Positions 22,648-32,003 of a stretch of DNA of 64,000 bases are shown here, one piece after another (positions within the stretch are counted from its first letter, which is position 1; each line of letters opens with the position of its first letter). The notes under the pieces are model-generated. The model ran no database searches, was not told where the DNA came from, and was given only the letters and a program-made list of their open reading frames with translations. Both the position numbers and the translations under genes were made by a program. Source of the DNA: Pseudoxanthomonas sp. NC8 (GTDB lineage: Bacteria; Pseudomonadota; Gammaproteobacteria; Xanthomonadales; Xanthomonadaceae). The DNA is taken from NCBI GenBank assembly GCA_025232375.1, contig CP060419.1:3471001-3535000 (forward strand), given 5' to 3'.

Positions 22648-23756
22648 TCAACCGCGGTGCGCGCGGGCTGCAGGTATTCGGCGCTCTGCATCTCGATCAG
22701 GCGCGAGGCGGTGCGCTCGAACGCGCCGGTAAGGCGGCCGCCGCTGTACAGCGCCACCGGCGCGGCGGACGCGGTGCAGACCAGGTGACCTGGCGGTCGT
22801 ACAGCTCGTCGATCAGGTTGACGAAGCGGCGGGCGGCGTCCTCGTTGTGCGCACCGAAGGCCGGGATGCCACCGACCAGCACGACCTGGAATTCGCGCGC
22901 GATCTCGATGTAGTCGGCGGTCGAGCGCGGTCCCTCGCACAGTTCGGCGAAATCGAATAAGGCCACGCCGTGGCCACGTCCCCGCACCGCGATCCGGCGC
23001 GCCTCGATCTCGATGCTGCCGCTGCGCGCCGGCGTGCCGGCGGCCAGCGCCTGCCAGCGCTCGCCCAGTAAGGCCTCGCCACCGACGTCCAGCGGCTGCC
23101 GGTAGACGGGCGAACGGGTCAGCGCGCGCAGCCGGTAGTCCTCGCGGCCGTCGGCGGCCAGCTCCACGCAGTGTTCGCGCAGCTGCGCGATCGCCGGCAG
23201 GAAGCGGTCGCGCTGCAGGCCGTCCTTGTACAGGTTCTGCGGCGCGGTGTTGGACGTCGTCACCAGGGTCACGCCCTCGGCGAACAGCCGCTCCAGCAGC
23301 CGGCCCAGCAGCATCGCGTCGCCGATGTCGGTGACGAAGAATTCGTCCAGCACCAGCACGCGCAGGCTCTGTCGCCATTCGCGCGCGATCCTTGGCCAGC
23401 GGATCGGCCTTGGCCGGCGTGTTCGCGCAGCTGCTCGTGCACGCCGCGCATGAAACGGTGGAAGTGGGTGCGGCGCTTCTGTTCCAGCGGCAGTCCGTCG
23501 TAGAACAGGTCGACTAAGGAAGGTCTTGCCGCGGCCGACGCCACCCCACAGGTACAGGCCTTTCACCGGCGCCGGGCGCCCGCCCCAGGCCCAGCTTCGC
23601 GCGCCAGCCGGTGGGCGCGGCCGCGAGCAGTTCGCGCTGCAGCCGGTCCAGTTCGCGCAGGGCCGGATGCTGCGCCGGGTCGTCGCGCCAGCGCCCGGCG
23701 GCCGCACCCTCGGCGTAGGCCTGCGATGGCGTGCGTGCCGCGACGGTTTCACTCAT
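22648..23756 (-). CDS. zapE: Cell-division ATPase ZapE (AFG1 family)
   Basis: AAA+-like ATPase that acts at the Z-ring in proteobacteria. About 370 residues. The Walker A is LYLWGGVGRGKTFL, the Walker B is LRVLVLDEFFVTDIGDAMLLGRLLERLF, followed by VTLVTTSNTAPQNLYKDGLQRDRFLPAI, all highly typical. The end is FERTASRLIEMQSAEYL then AARAHRG in another frame. Frame breaks lie near 23575, 23515 (CGACTAAGGAAGG), 23395, 22785 and 22665. The ATG overlaps the stop of the upstream hydrolase gene by the four bases ATGA, so the two are translationally coupled. Confidence 0.9.
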
Positions 23757-24419
23757 GCCGGCGGCAGCCACGCCTTCACTTCATGCTGGATGGCGCCGCG
23801 CAGGTCGATCAGCTTGCGGTGGAAGAAATGGCTGGTGTCGACCATCCGCACCAGCTGCGGCTTGCGCGGCAGCGCCTCGACCCAGTCGTACACGGCCTGC
23901 GCGTCGACGATCTCGTCGGCATCGCCCTGGATCACCAGCCAGGCACGTCGGGGATCTCGATCCCGCTGAAATCCCAGCCACGCCCGGACACGGGAGGGGC
24001 GATCGAGATCATCGCGTCGGCCCGCAGCGCGCGGCGGCGGAGGACAGGCTGACGAACGAGCCGAAACTGAAACCGGCCAGCCACAGCGCATCATCCGGCC
24101 GCGCCGCGCGCACCCAGTTGACCACCGCGCGCAGGTCCTCGCGTTCGCCCTTGCCGTGGTCGAAGGCGCCGGCCGACTGGCCGGTGCCGCGGAAGTTGAA
24201 GCGCACCGTGGTCGCGCCGAGTTCGCGCAGCGCGCGCGCGACCATGGTCACCACCTTGTTGTGCATGGTGCCGCCTTCGGTCGGCAGCGGATGGCAGACC
24301 ACGGCGACCAGCGGCCGCGCGTCGGCCGGCTCGGGCAGGTCGACCGCGACCTCGAGTGCGCCCGCGGGTCCGCTGAGCAGGAGGGTTTCGGAAGCGACGG
24401 GGAAGGTGGGCTGGACCAT
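23753..24419 (-). CDS. Alpha/beta-hydrolase coupled to zapE
   Basis: About 222 residues, cytoplasmic (no signal). The N-terminal half has AVVCHPLPTEGGTMHNKVV, VRFNFRGTGQSAGAFDHGKGE and LWLAGFSFGSFVSLSSA with the serine nucleophile. The C-terminal half has WLVIQGDADEIVDAQAVYDW (Asp) and VDTSHFFHRKLIDL (His). This architecture is the common small hydrolase often found beside zapE in Xanthomonadaceae. The frame breaks between 23938 and 24035. The start at 24419 lies only 8 bp after a TACAAT -10 box, suggesting a near-leaderless mRNA. Confidence 0.82.
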
Positions 24420-24424
24420 CCGCT

Positions 24425-24530
24425 CATTGTAGAGCGGGGCTTGCCCCGCTGCTCTGGCTGCCGCTGCCGCTGCCGCTGCCGCTTCCAGCGTGGCCCGCGG
24501 AAGCAGCGGGGCAAGCCCCGCTCTACAATG
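24425..24530. repeat. Inverted pair of GTAG-REP hairpins forming a divergent promoter region
   Basis: Two 29-bp arms (24425-24453 and 24502-24530) are perfect inverted copies. Each contains GTAG plus the AGCGGGGCTTGCCCCGCT hairpin and ends in CATTGTAG/CTACAATG. The spacer carries about four TGCCGC repeats (24457-24486). The outer end of each arm supplies a TACAAT hexamer reading outward, one towards the hydrolase-zapE genes and one towards the EamA gene. The single copy at 7087 lacks the CATT extension. Confidence 0.85.
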
Positions 24531-24557
24531 CGCGCCCCGTTCGTGGCGCTGCACCGC

Positions 24558-25413
24558 ATGCATTTCATCCTCCTCAGCGTGGCCTGCAGCGTGCTGGTGT
24601 CGGTACTGCTGAAGCTGGCGCCGCGTCGCGGCTGGGACGTGGCGCAGATGGTGACTGGAACTACCTTGGCCGCAGCCGTGCTGTGCGCCTGGCTGCTGCA
24701 GCCGCCGCCGGCGGCGCTGCGCCAGCCCGGTGCACCTGGACCGAACTGCTCACCTGGCGGCGCTGTTGCCGGTCCTGTTATGGTGCTGGGTGCCGCGGTC
24801 CGCCATGCCGGCATCGTCCGCAGCGATGTCGCCCAGCGGCTGTCGCTGCTGCTGTCGCTGCTCGCCGCCTTCCTGTTCTTCGGCGAACGGGCCGGGCCGG
24901 TGAAGCTGGCCGGGCTGGCGCTGGGCCTTAGCCGCGGTGGCCGGGATCCTCGCCCGGCCGGCGCAGGGCGCGCCCGACCGCCGCGGCTGGATCCTGCTGC
25001 TGGCGGTATGGATCGGCTTCGCCGGCGTCGACGTGCTGCTCAAGCGCCTGGCCCTGTCGGGCACACCGGCCACGGCGGCGCTGCTGGTCGCCTTCGTGCT
25101 GGCCTTCATCGGCATGCTGCTGTGGCAGGGCTGGCGGCGGCTGCGCCATGGCGTGCGCCCGGGCCTGCGCCACGCCGCCGCCGGGCTGCTGCTGGGCCTG
25201 CTCAACTTCGGCAACATCGTTTTCTACGTGCGCGCCCACCAGGCCCTGCCGGACAGTCCGGCGGTGGTGTTCGCGACGATGAACATCGGCGTTGTGGTAC
25301 TCGGCACGGCGGTGGGCGTGCTGGCGTTCGGCGAAAAGACCTCACCCCTCAACCGCGCCGCGATCGTGCTGGCGGTGGCGGCGATCGGCCTGATCGCGCT
25401 GGCGCCGCGCTAG
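24558..25413 (+). CDS. EamA/DMT-family transporter
   Basis: Inner-membrane protein of about 285 residues and ten hydrophobic segments, with the internal duplication usual for drug/metabolite transporters. The first half is HFILLSVACSVLVSVLLKLAPRRGWDV. The second half begins RRGWILLLAVWIGFAGVDVLLKRLAL and ends FATMNIGVVVLGTAVGVLAFGEKTSPLNRAAIVLAVAAIGLIAL, the classic EamA repeat end. The substrate is unknown. Frame breaks lie near 24735 and 24928 (GGGCCTTAGCCGC, expected GGGCCTGGCCGC). The ATG at 24528 is also in frame but overlaps the -10 box, so 24558 is preferred. Confidence 0.8.
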
Positions 25414-25445
25414 CGTCGCTTGGCCGGGGTTGGGGAACGGCCCCC

Positions 25446-25451
25446 TAGAAT
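25446..25451 (+). promoter_or_regulatory. -10 box TAGAAT immediately before queF
   Basis: TAGAAT ends 6 bp before the queF ATG at 25458, so transcription would start at or next to the start codon, giving a leaderless mRNA. There is no Shine-Dalgarno sequence before the ATG, which fits. Confidence 0.5.
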
Positions 25452-25457
25452 GGCCCG

Positions 25458-26283
25458 ATGAACTCTCCGCACGACTCCAGCCTGGGCCGCGAGGTCGCCT
25501 ACCCGACCGGATACGACCCGACCCTGCTGTTCCCGATTCCGCGCAGCGGCGCGCGCGCCGAGCTGGGCCTGGCGGCGGGCGGCGTGGCGCCGTTCGTCGG
25601 CCACGACCGCTGGCATGTCTACGAGCTGTCCTGGCTGGACGGACGCGGCAAGCCGAAGGTGGCCACCGCCACGCTGCAGGTGCCGGCCACTTCGCCCAAC
25701 CTTATGGTCGAATCCAAGTCGCTCAAGCTGTACCTCAACTCGCTCAATGCCGCCCGTTTCGACGACTAAGGCCGCATTGCGCGAACGCATCGCCTCCGAC
25801 CTGTCGGCCTGCGCCGGCGCCCCGGTGAGCGTGGCGTTCGGCCTGCCGCCGATGGCGGGCGGCGAGGCCGATGGCGAGTCGCTCGACGGGATCGAGGCGG
25901 ACTTCGACGAGTACGGCCCGCCCAACGCCGGACACCTGGGCGCCGACGCGGGCACGCTAGTAGAGGAGCACCTGCACTCGGCCCTGCTCAAATCCAACTG
26001 TCCGGTCACCGGCCAGCCGGACTGGGCCAGCGTGCACCTGCGCTACCGCGGCCCACGCATCGGACGCACCGGCCTGCTGCGCTACCTGGTCAGCTTCCGC
26101 GAGCACGCCGAGTTCCACGAGCAGTGCGTGGAGCGCATCTTCCTCGACGTGCTGCAGCGCTGCCGGCCGTCCGACCTGTCGGTCGAAGCCCGCTATACGC
26201 GGCGCGGCGGACTGGACATCAATCCCTGGCGCGCCACGCCCGGGCTGCCGGCGCCGCTCGCGTTGCGTGACCTGCGTCAGTAA
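25458..26283 (+). CDS. queF: NADPH-dependent 7-cyano-7-deazaguanine reductase QueF (long, two-domain type)
   Basis: Reduces preQ0 to preQ1 in queuosine synthesis. About 275 residues, the long E. coli type. The N-terminal domain has [19 protein letters not shown] and [16 protein letters not shown] (substrate Glu). The C-terminal domain has [21 protein letters not shown] with the catalytic Cys and nearby Asp, and [18 protein letters not shown]. The frame breaks at about 25768, where GACCAGGCC is read as GACTAAGGCC, creating a false stop after FDD. Without it the protein continues [12 protein letters not shown], as expected. Confidence 0.93.
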
Positions 26284-26393
26284 CGCGCTGCGCAGCACGT
26301 CCGCGATCCAATAAACACTTCACGAGCTCCAGATGCTTTGTTAACAGGGCCTGTGAGACGTTGACCCCCGACTTCCGTAAACGGGTCACGCGC

Positions 26394-26693
26394 ATGGTCA
26401 GTGGAAACAAGCCGGACTTCTCCAACGTGCAGGGCGGCGTGCGCAGCACGGAAGCCGAGCGCCCCGACTTCTCCAATGTGCAGGGCGGGGTCAGCTCGAC
26501 CGAAGAGCTCGTCAACCCACCCGAGCAGACCTACACCGTCGAGAAAGGCGACACCCTCTCGGCAATCGCCAAGCAGTTCTATGGCAAGGCCACTGCCTTA
26601 CCGCAGATCTTCGACGCCAACCGCGACCAGCTCGACGACCCGGACCGGATCAAGCCCGGTAAGGTGCTGAAGATCCCGCCGGCCAAGGCCTGA
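26394..26693 (+). CDS. Small LysM-domain protein with a duplicated PDFSNVQGGV motif
   Basis: 99 residues with an intact frame. Residues 6-40 hold two tandem copies of PDFSNVQGGV-x-STE. The C-terminal LysM domain is QTYTVEKGDTLSAIAKQFYG through VLKIPP, a peptidoglycan-binding fold. There is no signal peptide. The LysM sequence resembles the C-terminus of YgaU/BON-LysM proteins, but the BON domain is missing and replaced by the repeat. The start at 26394 is the first ATG; an in-frame TTG at 26361 would add 11 residues. It is followed closely by a secreted protein gene. Confidence 0.75.
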   Translation: MVSGNKPDFSNVQGGVRSTEAERPDFSNVQGGVSSTEELVNPPEQTYTVEKGDTLSAIAKQFYGKATALPQIFDANRDQLDDPDRIKPGKVLKIPPAKA

Positions 26694-26731
26694 CGGTCCG
26701 TCGCGTCCCCGAAACGACAGAAGGATCTCCC

Positions 26732-27227
26732 ATGAGCCGCAATCGCCTGCTGTATCCGCTCTCGGCCGCGCTGGCCGCCGCCCCAGTCGTATCCGCCTGC
26801 AAGAAGCCCGAGCCGCCGGCACCGCCGCCGGCGCCGACCCCCACCGCACCGGCACCCGCACCCATCACGACGCCAGCGGCCACGCCGACCGCCAGCGTGG
26901 TCGCGCTCGACCTGGGCAGCGGCGTCGGCGCCGACCAGCGCGTCACCGCGCCGGCCAGCACCTTCGCCCCGAAGGACACGATCTATGCCGCGGTGACCAC
27001 CCGCACCAGCGACCCTGCGGCGACCGTGCCGGGCAAGCTGGGCGCGCGCTGGACCTTCGAGGATGGCCAGACCGTGCACGAGGAAAGCCGCGACGCCAAC
27101 CTCACCGGCGACGGCACCACCACTTTCCAGATCACGAAGCCGGACGGTTTCCCGCCTTAGCCGATACAAGGTCGAAATCTCCCTCGATGGCGCGGTCGTG
27201 CAGTCGAAGGAGTTCGAGGTGAAGTAG
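26732..27227 (+). CDS. Hypothetical secreted or lipoprotein-like protein with Pro/Ala linker
   Basis: About 164 residues. The leader is LSAALAAAPVVSACKKP, a probable lipobox with Cys near residue 23. A Pro/Ala/Thr linker follows, then a beta-rich domain (VVALDLGSGVGADQRVT, FAPKDTIYAAVTTRTSD, GARWTFEDGQTVHEESRD) ending GRYKVEISLDGAVVQSKEFEVK. The last part lies in another frame because FPPGRYK codons CCGCCTGGCCGA are read as CCGCCTTAGCCGA at about 27158, making a false stop. The pattern resembles small Ig-like extracellular domains, but I do not recognise a named family. Confidence 0.7.
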
Positions 27228-27274
27228 TAGGGACGCTCTCCTCCTGTCTCTCTCCCAGCAGGGTGAGCTAGCTT

Positions 27275-27304
27275 GGGCGCGGTGCGAACCGCGCCCGTTT
27301 TTTT
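27275..27304 (+). terminator. Rho-independent terminator
   Basis: Nine perfect pairs (GGGCGCGGT / ACCGCGCCC) with a GCGA loop, then G and seven T. It lies 48 bp after the stop of the secreted protein gene. Confidence 0.9.
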
Positions 27305-27363
27305 GTGCGGCCGCCTTGATTCGGGCCGCCGGTACCGCCATGGAGATCAGACATGGAGGGACC

Positions 27364-28131
27364 ATGACCCACGACCCGCCCCCGCACACCGCCGATCGCG
27401 ACCGCCGGCGACTGTTGCTCGCCTTCAACCTCAGTTTCGCCTTCGTCGCCGTGCTGCTGGTCGTGTTCGTGCTGCAGCCGCGGCTGCCGGTCGGCGCGAT
27501 GGCGGTCTCGCCGCGCGACGTGTCCTCGCTGCTCGGCCTGCTGACCGCGCCACTGCTGCATGGTTCGGCCGCGCATCTGGCCGCCAACGCGACCGCGCTG
27601 CTGATCCTGGGAACGCTCGCCGGCAGCGTGTATCCGCGCGCCACCTCGCGGGCGCTGCCGTTGCTGTGGCTTGGCTCAGGGCTGGGCGCATGGCTGCTGG
27701 GCGAGGAAGGCACCCGCCACCTCGGCGCCAGCGGCGTGACCCATGGACTGATGTTATGGTGACCACGCTGGGCCTGCTACGCCGCGACCGCGCCTCGATC
27801 GCCGCCGGCATGATCGCCTTGCTGTTCTACGGCGGCTCGGTGCTCGCCGTCCTTCCACACGGCGACGGCATCTCGTGGCAATCGCACCTGGGCGGCGCGC
27901 TCGGTGGCGTGCTGGCCGGCGTGCTGTTCCGGCGCTGGATCCGGTGCCGCCGCGCAAGCGCTACAGCTGGGAGATCGAGGCCGACGCCGAGGAGGCCGCC
28001 GCGGCGCGCGATCGCACCGAACTGGAACCCCCTCGGCCGGGAACGTGCCCGTGCTCTGGCAGCGCGACGATCTGCAGCGCGGCAATGTCCTGCGCTTCCC
28101 GCCTCGCCACCCGCGGTCGCCACCGGACTGA
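27364..28131 (+). CDS. Rhomboid-family intramembrane protease
   Basis: About 255 residues. Membrane helices appear at LLLAFNLSFAFVAVLLVVFVLQP, then LTAPLLHGSAAHLAANATALLILG (rhomboid HxxxxHxxxN-type helix), LWLGSGLGAWLLG and GASGVTHG, with the catalytic serine in the GxSG motif. The catalytic His region is WQSHLGGALGGVLAGVLFRRW. A soluble tail follows (RKRYSWEIEADAEEAAAARDRTELEPP). The start at 27364 has GGAGGG five bases upstream. Frame breaks lie at 27755 (TTATGG for expected TTCCTGG, creating a false stop), 27945 and 28030. Confidence 0.82.
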
Positions 28132-28321
28132 CGCGCGGATCGCCGCGCAGGCCAGCGGCCGGACACCGCCGCGCCGCGCCGGCGACCACCCGGTAAGGTC
28201 ACCGCTTCGCGGACAGCTCGACCGGACACGCATGCGCCATGGCACGGACCGCCGCCGGCAGACACCGCCGCCATGCGTGCCGACGCTTATAGTCACGCCC
28301 CTGCCACCGCCCGGGGATGAC

Positions 28322-29509
28322 ATGGACCGTTCGCACCGCCGCATGTCCACGGGCCTGCGCCGGCTCGCGCTGCTGCTGGTCGTCGGCCTGCCCGTACCGG
28401 GCACGGCCGCGGATCTGGCGTCCGCCGTGCCCGCTCCGAGCGCACGGCTGCAGGTGATCGGCTACGTGATGGACGAGCCGGCGCTGCCGCCGGTCAGCGC
28501 CGCCAAGCTCGACGCGATCAACTTCGCGTTCGCCACGGTCGATGCCACGGGCGAGGCCTACCTGCCCGGTGACACCGCCACGCGCTCGCTGGCCGCCCTG
28601 ACCGCGCTGCGCGCGGACAATCCGGCGCTCAAGGTGCTGGTCTCGATCGGCGGCTGGGGCGCGGGCAACTTCTCCGAGGCGGCGTCGACCCCGGCATCGC
28701 GCGCACGCTTCAGCGGCAGCGCGGTGGCACTGCTGCGCACGCACGGCCTGGACGGCATCGACATCGACTGGGAATATCCGACCCTGCCCGGTCCCGGCAT
28801 CAGCCATCGCCCGGAGGACCGCGAAAACTTCAGCCTGATGCTGGAGGACCTGCGCGCCCGGCTCGATACGCTCGGCCGCGAGCACGGCCGGCATTACCTG
28901 CTGACGATCGCCGCCGCCGACGGCGAGGCCGCGCAGGGTATGGAGCTGGCGCGGATCGCGCGGGTGCTCGACTGGATCAACCTGATGACCTACGACTTCT
29001 ACGGCATGGTGACCGCCACCACCGGCCACCATGCCGCGCTCGGCCGGTCCCTGCTTGCGCCCGCCGGCAGCCGCACCACGATGCAGGCAGTGGACGAGTT
29101 CCTCGCCGCCGGCGTACCGCCGCGCAAGATCAACGTGGGCGTGGCGTTCTACGGCCGCCAGTTCGCCGAGGTCGATCCGGCGCACCGGGGCGTGCACCAG
29201 CGCTACGGGCGCTTCGTCGATTCGATCGCGTGGCGCGAGCTGCGCGGCCTGGCGGGGCGCGATGGCTACGTCCGCTACTGGGACGCGCAGGCGCAGGCGC
29301 CGTACCTGTGGAATGCGGACACGCACCACTTCATCACCTACGACGATCCGCAGTCGCTGGCGGCCAAGGCCGCGTTCGTGCGCGAGCGTGGGCTCGGTGG
29401 CCTGATGTACTGGCAGCACCGCCATGACCTCGACGACGAACTGCTCGATACACTGCGCCACGGGTTGGACGCACCGGCGCCGACCGCACGCACGGGGAGT
29501 CCGCACTGA
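28322..29509 (+). CDS. GH18 chitinase, secreted
   Basis: Hydrolyses chitin; 395 residues with an intact frame. A signal peptide (LALLLVVGLPVPGTAAD) is followed by the GH18 barrel starting LQVIGYVMDEPALPPV. Landmarks are NFAFATVDATG, LKVLVSIGGWGAGNFSEAA, the catalytic DGIDIDWEYPTLPG (DxxDxDxE), INLMTYDFYGMV and INVGVAFYGRQF, with LGGLMYWQHRHD at the end. No separate chitin-binding module is present. Its TGA overlaps the next ATG (TGATG), linking it to the acid phosphatase. Confidence 0.9.
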   Translation: MDRSHRRMSTGLRRLALLLVVGLPVPGTAADLASAVPAPSARLQVIGYVMDEPALPPVSAAKLDAINFAFATVDATGEAYLPGDTATRSLAALTALRADNPALKVLVSIGGWGAGNFSEAASTPASRARFSGSAVALLRTHGLDGIDIDWEYPTLPGPGISHRPEDRENFSLMLEDLRARLDTLGREHGRHYLLTIAAADGEAAQGMELARIARVLDWINLMTYDFYGMVTATTGHHAALGRSLLAPAGSRTTMQAVDEFLAAGVPPRKINVGVAFYGRQFAEVDPAHRGVHQRYGRFVDSIAWRELRGLAGRDGYVRYWDAQAQAPYLWNADTHHFITYDDPQSLAAKAAFVRERGLGGLMYWQHRHDLDDELLDTLRHGLDAPAPTARTGSPH

Positions 29510-30383
29510 TGCCGTATCGCCTTCGTTCGACACGTACGATCCGCCGGCTGGCGGTGGTCGCAGGCGCCGCGCTGCTGCTCGCCGCCTGCGCCGCCACGCC
29601 CGTGGCGAACGCGCCGTCGACGCCCGCTGCGGCGGGCAAGGTGCCGGAGCTGCGCCCCGGCGTTCCCGCAGGTTACCTCGCCGCCGACGCGATCCCCGAC
29701 AGCCTCGCCTGGTGCCCGCGCCGCCGGCGCCGGGCTCGGCGGCGCTGGCGCAGGACCACGCGGTGATGCGCGCCGCACTGGCCCTGCGCGACACCCCGCG
29801 CTTCGCCCAGGCCGCGCGCGATGCCGAGCTGGATTTTCCGTTCGCCGCCGGCACCTTCGCCTGTGCGCTGGGCACCGGTATCGACGCGCAGCGCACGCCG
29901 GCGACCTGGCGCCTGCTGCAGCGCACGCTGGACGATGCGGCCCGCTCCACCCGCGCGGCCAAGCAGCAGTACCGGCGCGTGCGTCCGTTCGTCGAGAACG
30001 GCGCGCCGACCTGCACGCCGGCCGACGAAGCCGCGCTGCGCGGCAACGGTTCCTATCCGTCCGGCCATGTCGCGATCGGCTGGATGTGGGCGCTGGTGCT
30101 GGCGCAGGCCGCGCCCGAACGCACCGGTGCGCTGCTGGCGCGCGGCCGCAGCTTCGGCGAGAGCCGGCTGGTGTGCAACGTGCACTGGCAGAGCGACCTG
30201 CTGCAGGGACGCTTCATGGCCGCGGGCACGTTCGCACGGTTGCAGTCCGACCCGGCGTTCCGCGCCGACATGGCCGCCGCCACCGCCGAGCTGGCCAGCG
30301 CACGCGCGCAGCCGTTGGCCCCGAACCGCGACTGCGCCGCCGAAGCGGCCGCGTTGGCGCAGCCGCTGGCCGGGGCCCTGTAG
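29509..30383 (+). CDS. Class A (PhoN-type) non-specific acid phosphatase, lipoprotein-like signal
   Basis: About 291 residues, PAP2 fold, acting in the periplasm on phosphomonoesters. The leader VVAGAALLLAACAATP has a lipobox Cys. The three-part active site is clear: KQQYRRVRPF (Lys and Arg), NGSYPSGHVAIGW, and SRLVCNVHWQSDLLQGR (Arg, His, Asp). The frame breaks near 29712 after SLAW. The ATG overlaps the chitinase stop by one base, so the two are co-translated. Together they could release sugar and phosphate from environmental polymers. Confidence 0.88.
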
Positions 30384-30481
30384 CGACCTCGCCAGCGCAG
30401 GCCACGGCCGCGACTTCCGGCACCTGCGGGTGCCGGCCCGGCCGCCGTACAGTCGTGTCACCCGATCGCCAAGGAGGCCCC

Positions 30482-31496
30482 ATGAGCCAGTGGTACCTGC
30501 ATGATCCCGCCGGCAACCGCCGCACCGGGCCGATGGACCTCGAGGCCGCACGCACCTGGGCCGCGCGCAATCCCGCGCTGCTGGCCTGGCGCGAAGGCAT
30601 GGGCGACTGGCTGCCGGTGCGCAACATCGCCGAACTGGCCGAGGGCGCGGTCGGCAACGCGCCGGGCGCGCCGCCGCCGCCACCGCGCGGTAGCGGACGC
30701 AGCCGCGCCGACGACATCGAGTTCCGCATCCACGGTAAGGAGATGCAATTCGTCGAGGTGGAACTGGATCCGGGCGAAAGCGCGATCGCCGAGGCGGGCG
30801 CGCTGATGTTCAAGGACGCGACGGTGCAGATGGACACCGTGTTCGGCGACGGCGGCCAAGGCGGCGGCCTGATGGACAAGCTGCTGTCCGCCGGCAAGCG
30901 CGTGGTCACCGGCGAAAGCCTGTTCACCACGGTGTTCACCCACACCGGCGGCGGCAAGGCCAAGGTCGCGTTCGCCGCGCCCTATCCGGGCACGGTACTG
31001 GCGATGAAGCTGGACGAGCACGGCGGCCGCATCATCTGCCAGAAGGACAGCTTATGGCCGGCGCGCGCGGCGTGCAGATCGGCGTGCATTTCCAGAAGCG
31101 CATCCTCACCGGCCTGTTCGGCGGCGAGGGCTTCATCATGCAGAAGCTCGAAGGCGACGGCTGGGTGTTCATCCATGCCGGCGGCTGCGTGGTCGAGCGC
31201 GAGCTGGCCGCCGGCGAGCGCCTGGACGTGGATACCGGCTGCGTGGTCGGCTACCACGCCAGCGTGGCCATGGACGTGCGCGCGGTGGGCGGGATCAAGA
31301 GCATGTTCTTCGGCGGCGAAGGCGTGTTCTAGCCACCCTGACCGGACCGGGCAAGGTCTGGCTGCAATCGCTGCCGTTCTCGCGCCTGGCCGGGCGCATG
31401 CTGGCCGCCGCGCCGCAGGGCGGTGGGCAGAACCGCGGCGAGGGGTCGGTGCTCGGCGGCCTCGGGCGGATCCTCGACGGCGACAACCGCTTCTGA
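30482..31496 (+). CDS. AIM24-family protein with N-terminal GYF_2 domain
   Basis: About 338 residues. Residues 1-55 ([21 protein letters not shown], then [17 protein letters not shown]) match the GYF_2/DUF4339 fold. A Pro-rich linker leads to an AIM24/TIGR00266 beta-helix domain: [91 protein letters not shown]. The function is unknown. Frame breaks lie at 31052 (AGCTTATGGCC, expected AGCTTCCTGGCC) and 31330 (GTTCTAGCC, expected GTTCCTGGCC, giving a false stop). The real end [14 protein letters not shown] stops at 31496. Confidence 0.8.
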
Positions 31497-31586
31497 GGCC
31501 GGGGCCGGCGCGCACTGTTCCGCGCCGGCTCAAGCCCACGCCTGCGACCGGCCAGCGCCGCGTCGCAGGCACGACCGGCGTCCCAC

Positions 31587-31898
31587 TCAGGCCTTCGGGT
31601 CGCTGATCTCGATCGACGCGTGGCGCTCGCGGGCGCCACGGGCAATGCGGCACTGCACCTTCACGTCGCGCCCCTCCACCCGCAGCCGGCCCTCGACCGA
31701 CAGCGTGTTGCCCCGATCGCTGTAGGAGGCGCTCCACTGGTAGGTCCCCTCGCCGCGCGCGGCGTAGCGTGCCTCGGCCTCTTCCCGGCACCACGGTACC
31801 AGCTCGCTGGCGCGGTGGATTTCGCGCTCGTCCTCATCGTGGGCCGCCACCGGCAGCGAAGCGAGCAACAGCAGTGCGGTCGTGATCGAGGTACGCAT
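31587..31898 (-). CDS. Hypothetical small secreted protein
   Basis: 103 residues with an intact frame. The signal peptide is MRTSITTALLLLASLPVAAHDED. The mature part is beta-rich and charged (YQWSASYSDRGNTLSVEGRLRVEGRDVKVQCRIARGARERHASIEI) with two Cys that could pair. I do not recognise a family. It lies downstream of the Lrp-type regulator gene on the same strand, about 100 bp away. Confidence 0.68.
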   Translation of the reverse strand: MRTSITTALLLLASLPVAAHDEDEREIHRASELVPWCREEAEARYAARGEGTYQWSASYSDRGNTLSVEGRLRVEGRDVKVQCRIARGARERHASIEISDPKA

Positions 31899-32003
31899 GC
31901 CAGGCTCCGCTGGAAGGTCGACACGATCCTAGCGTCTGCTCGCGTGCCACGGGAGTCGCCCCGAGGCTCGCACCGGTGCACGGGCCCGCCGTCGCTGTCG
32001 CGG

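Noticed and set aside
24457..24486. TGCCGC tandem repeat, considered as a phase-variable tract
   Set aside because: Only about four units, inside a REP spacer rather than in a gene; no sign that unit number would change a reading frame.
25765..25775. Programmed frameshift in queF at GACTAAGG
   Set aside because: The same TAAGG/TTAGG signature breaks dozens of unrelated genes; sequence error is the simpler explanation.
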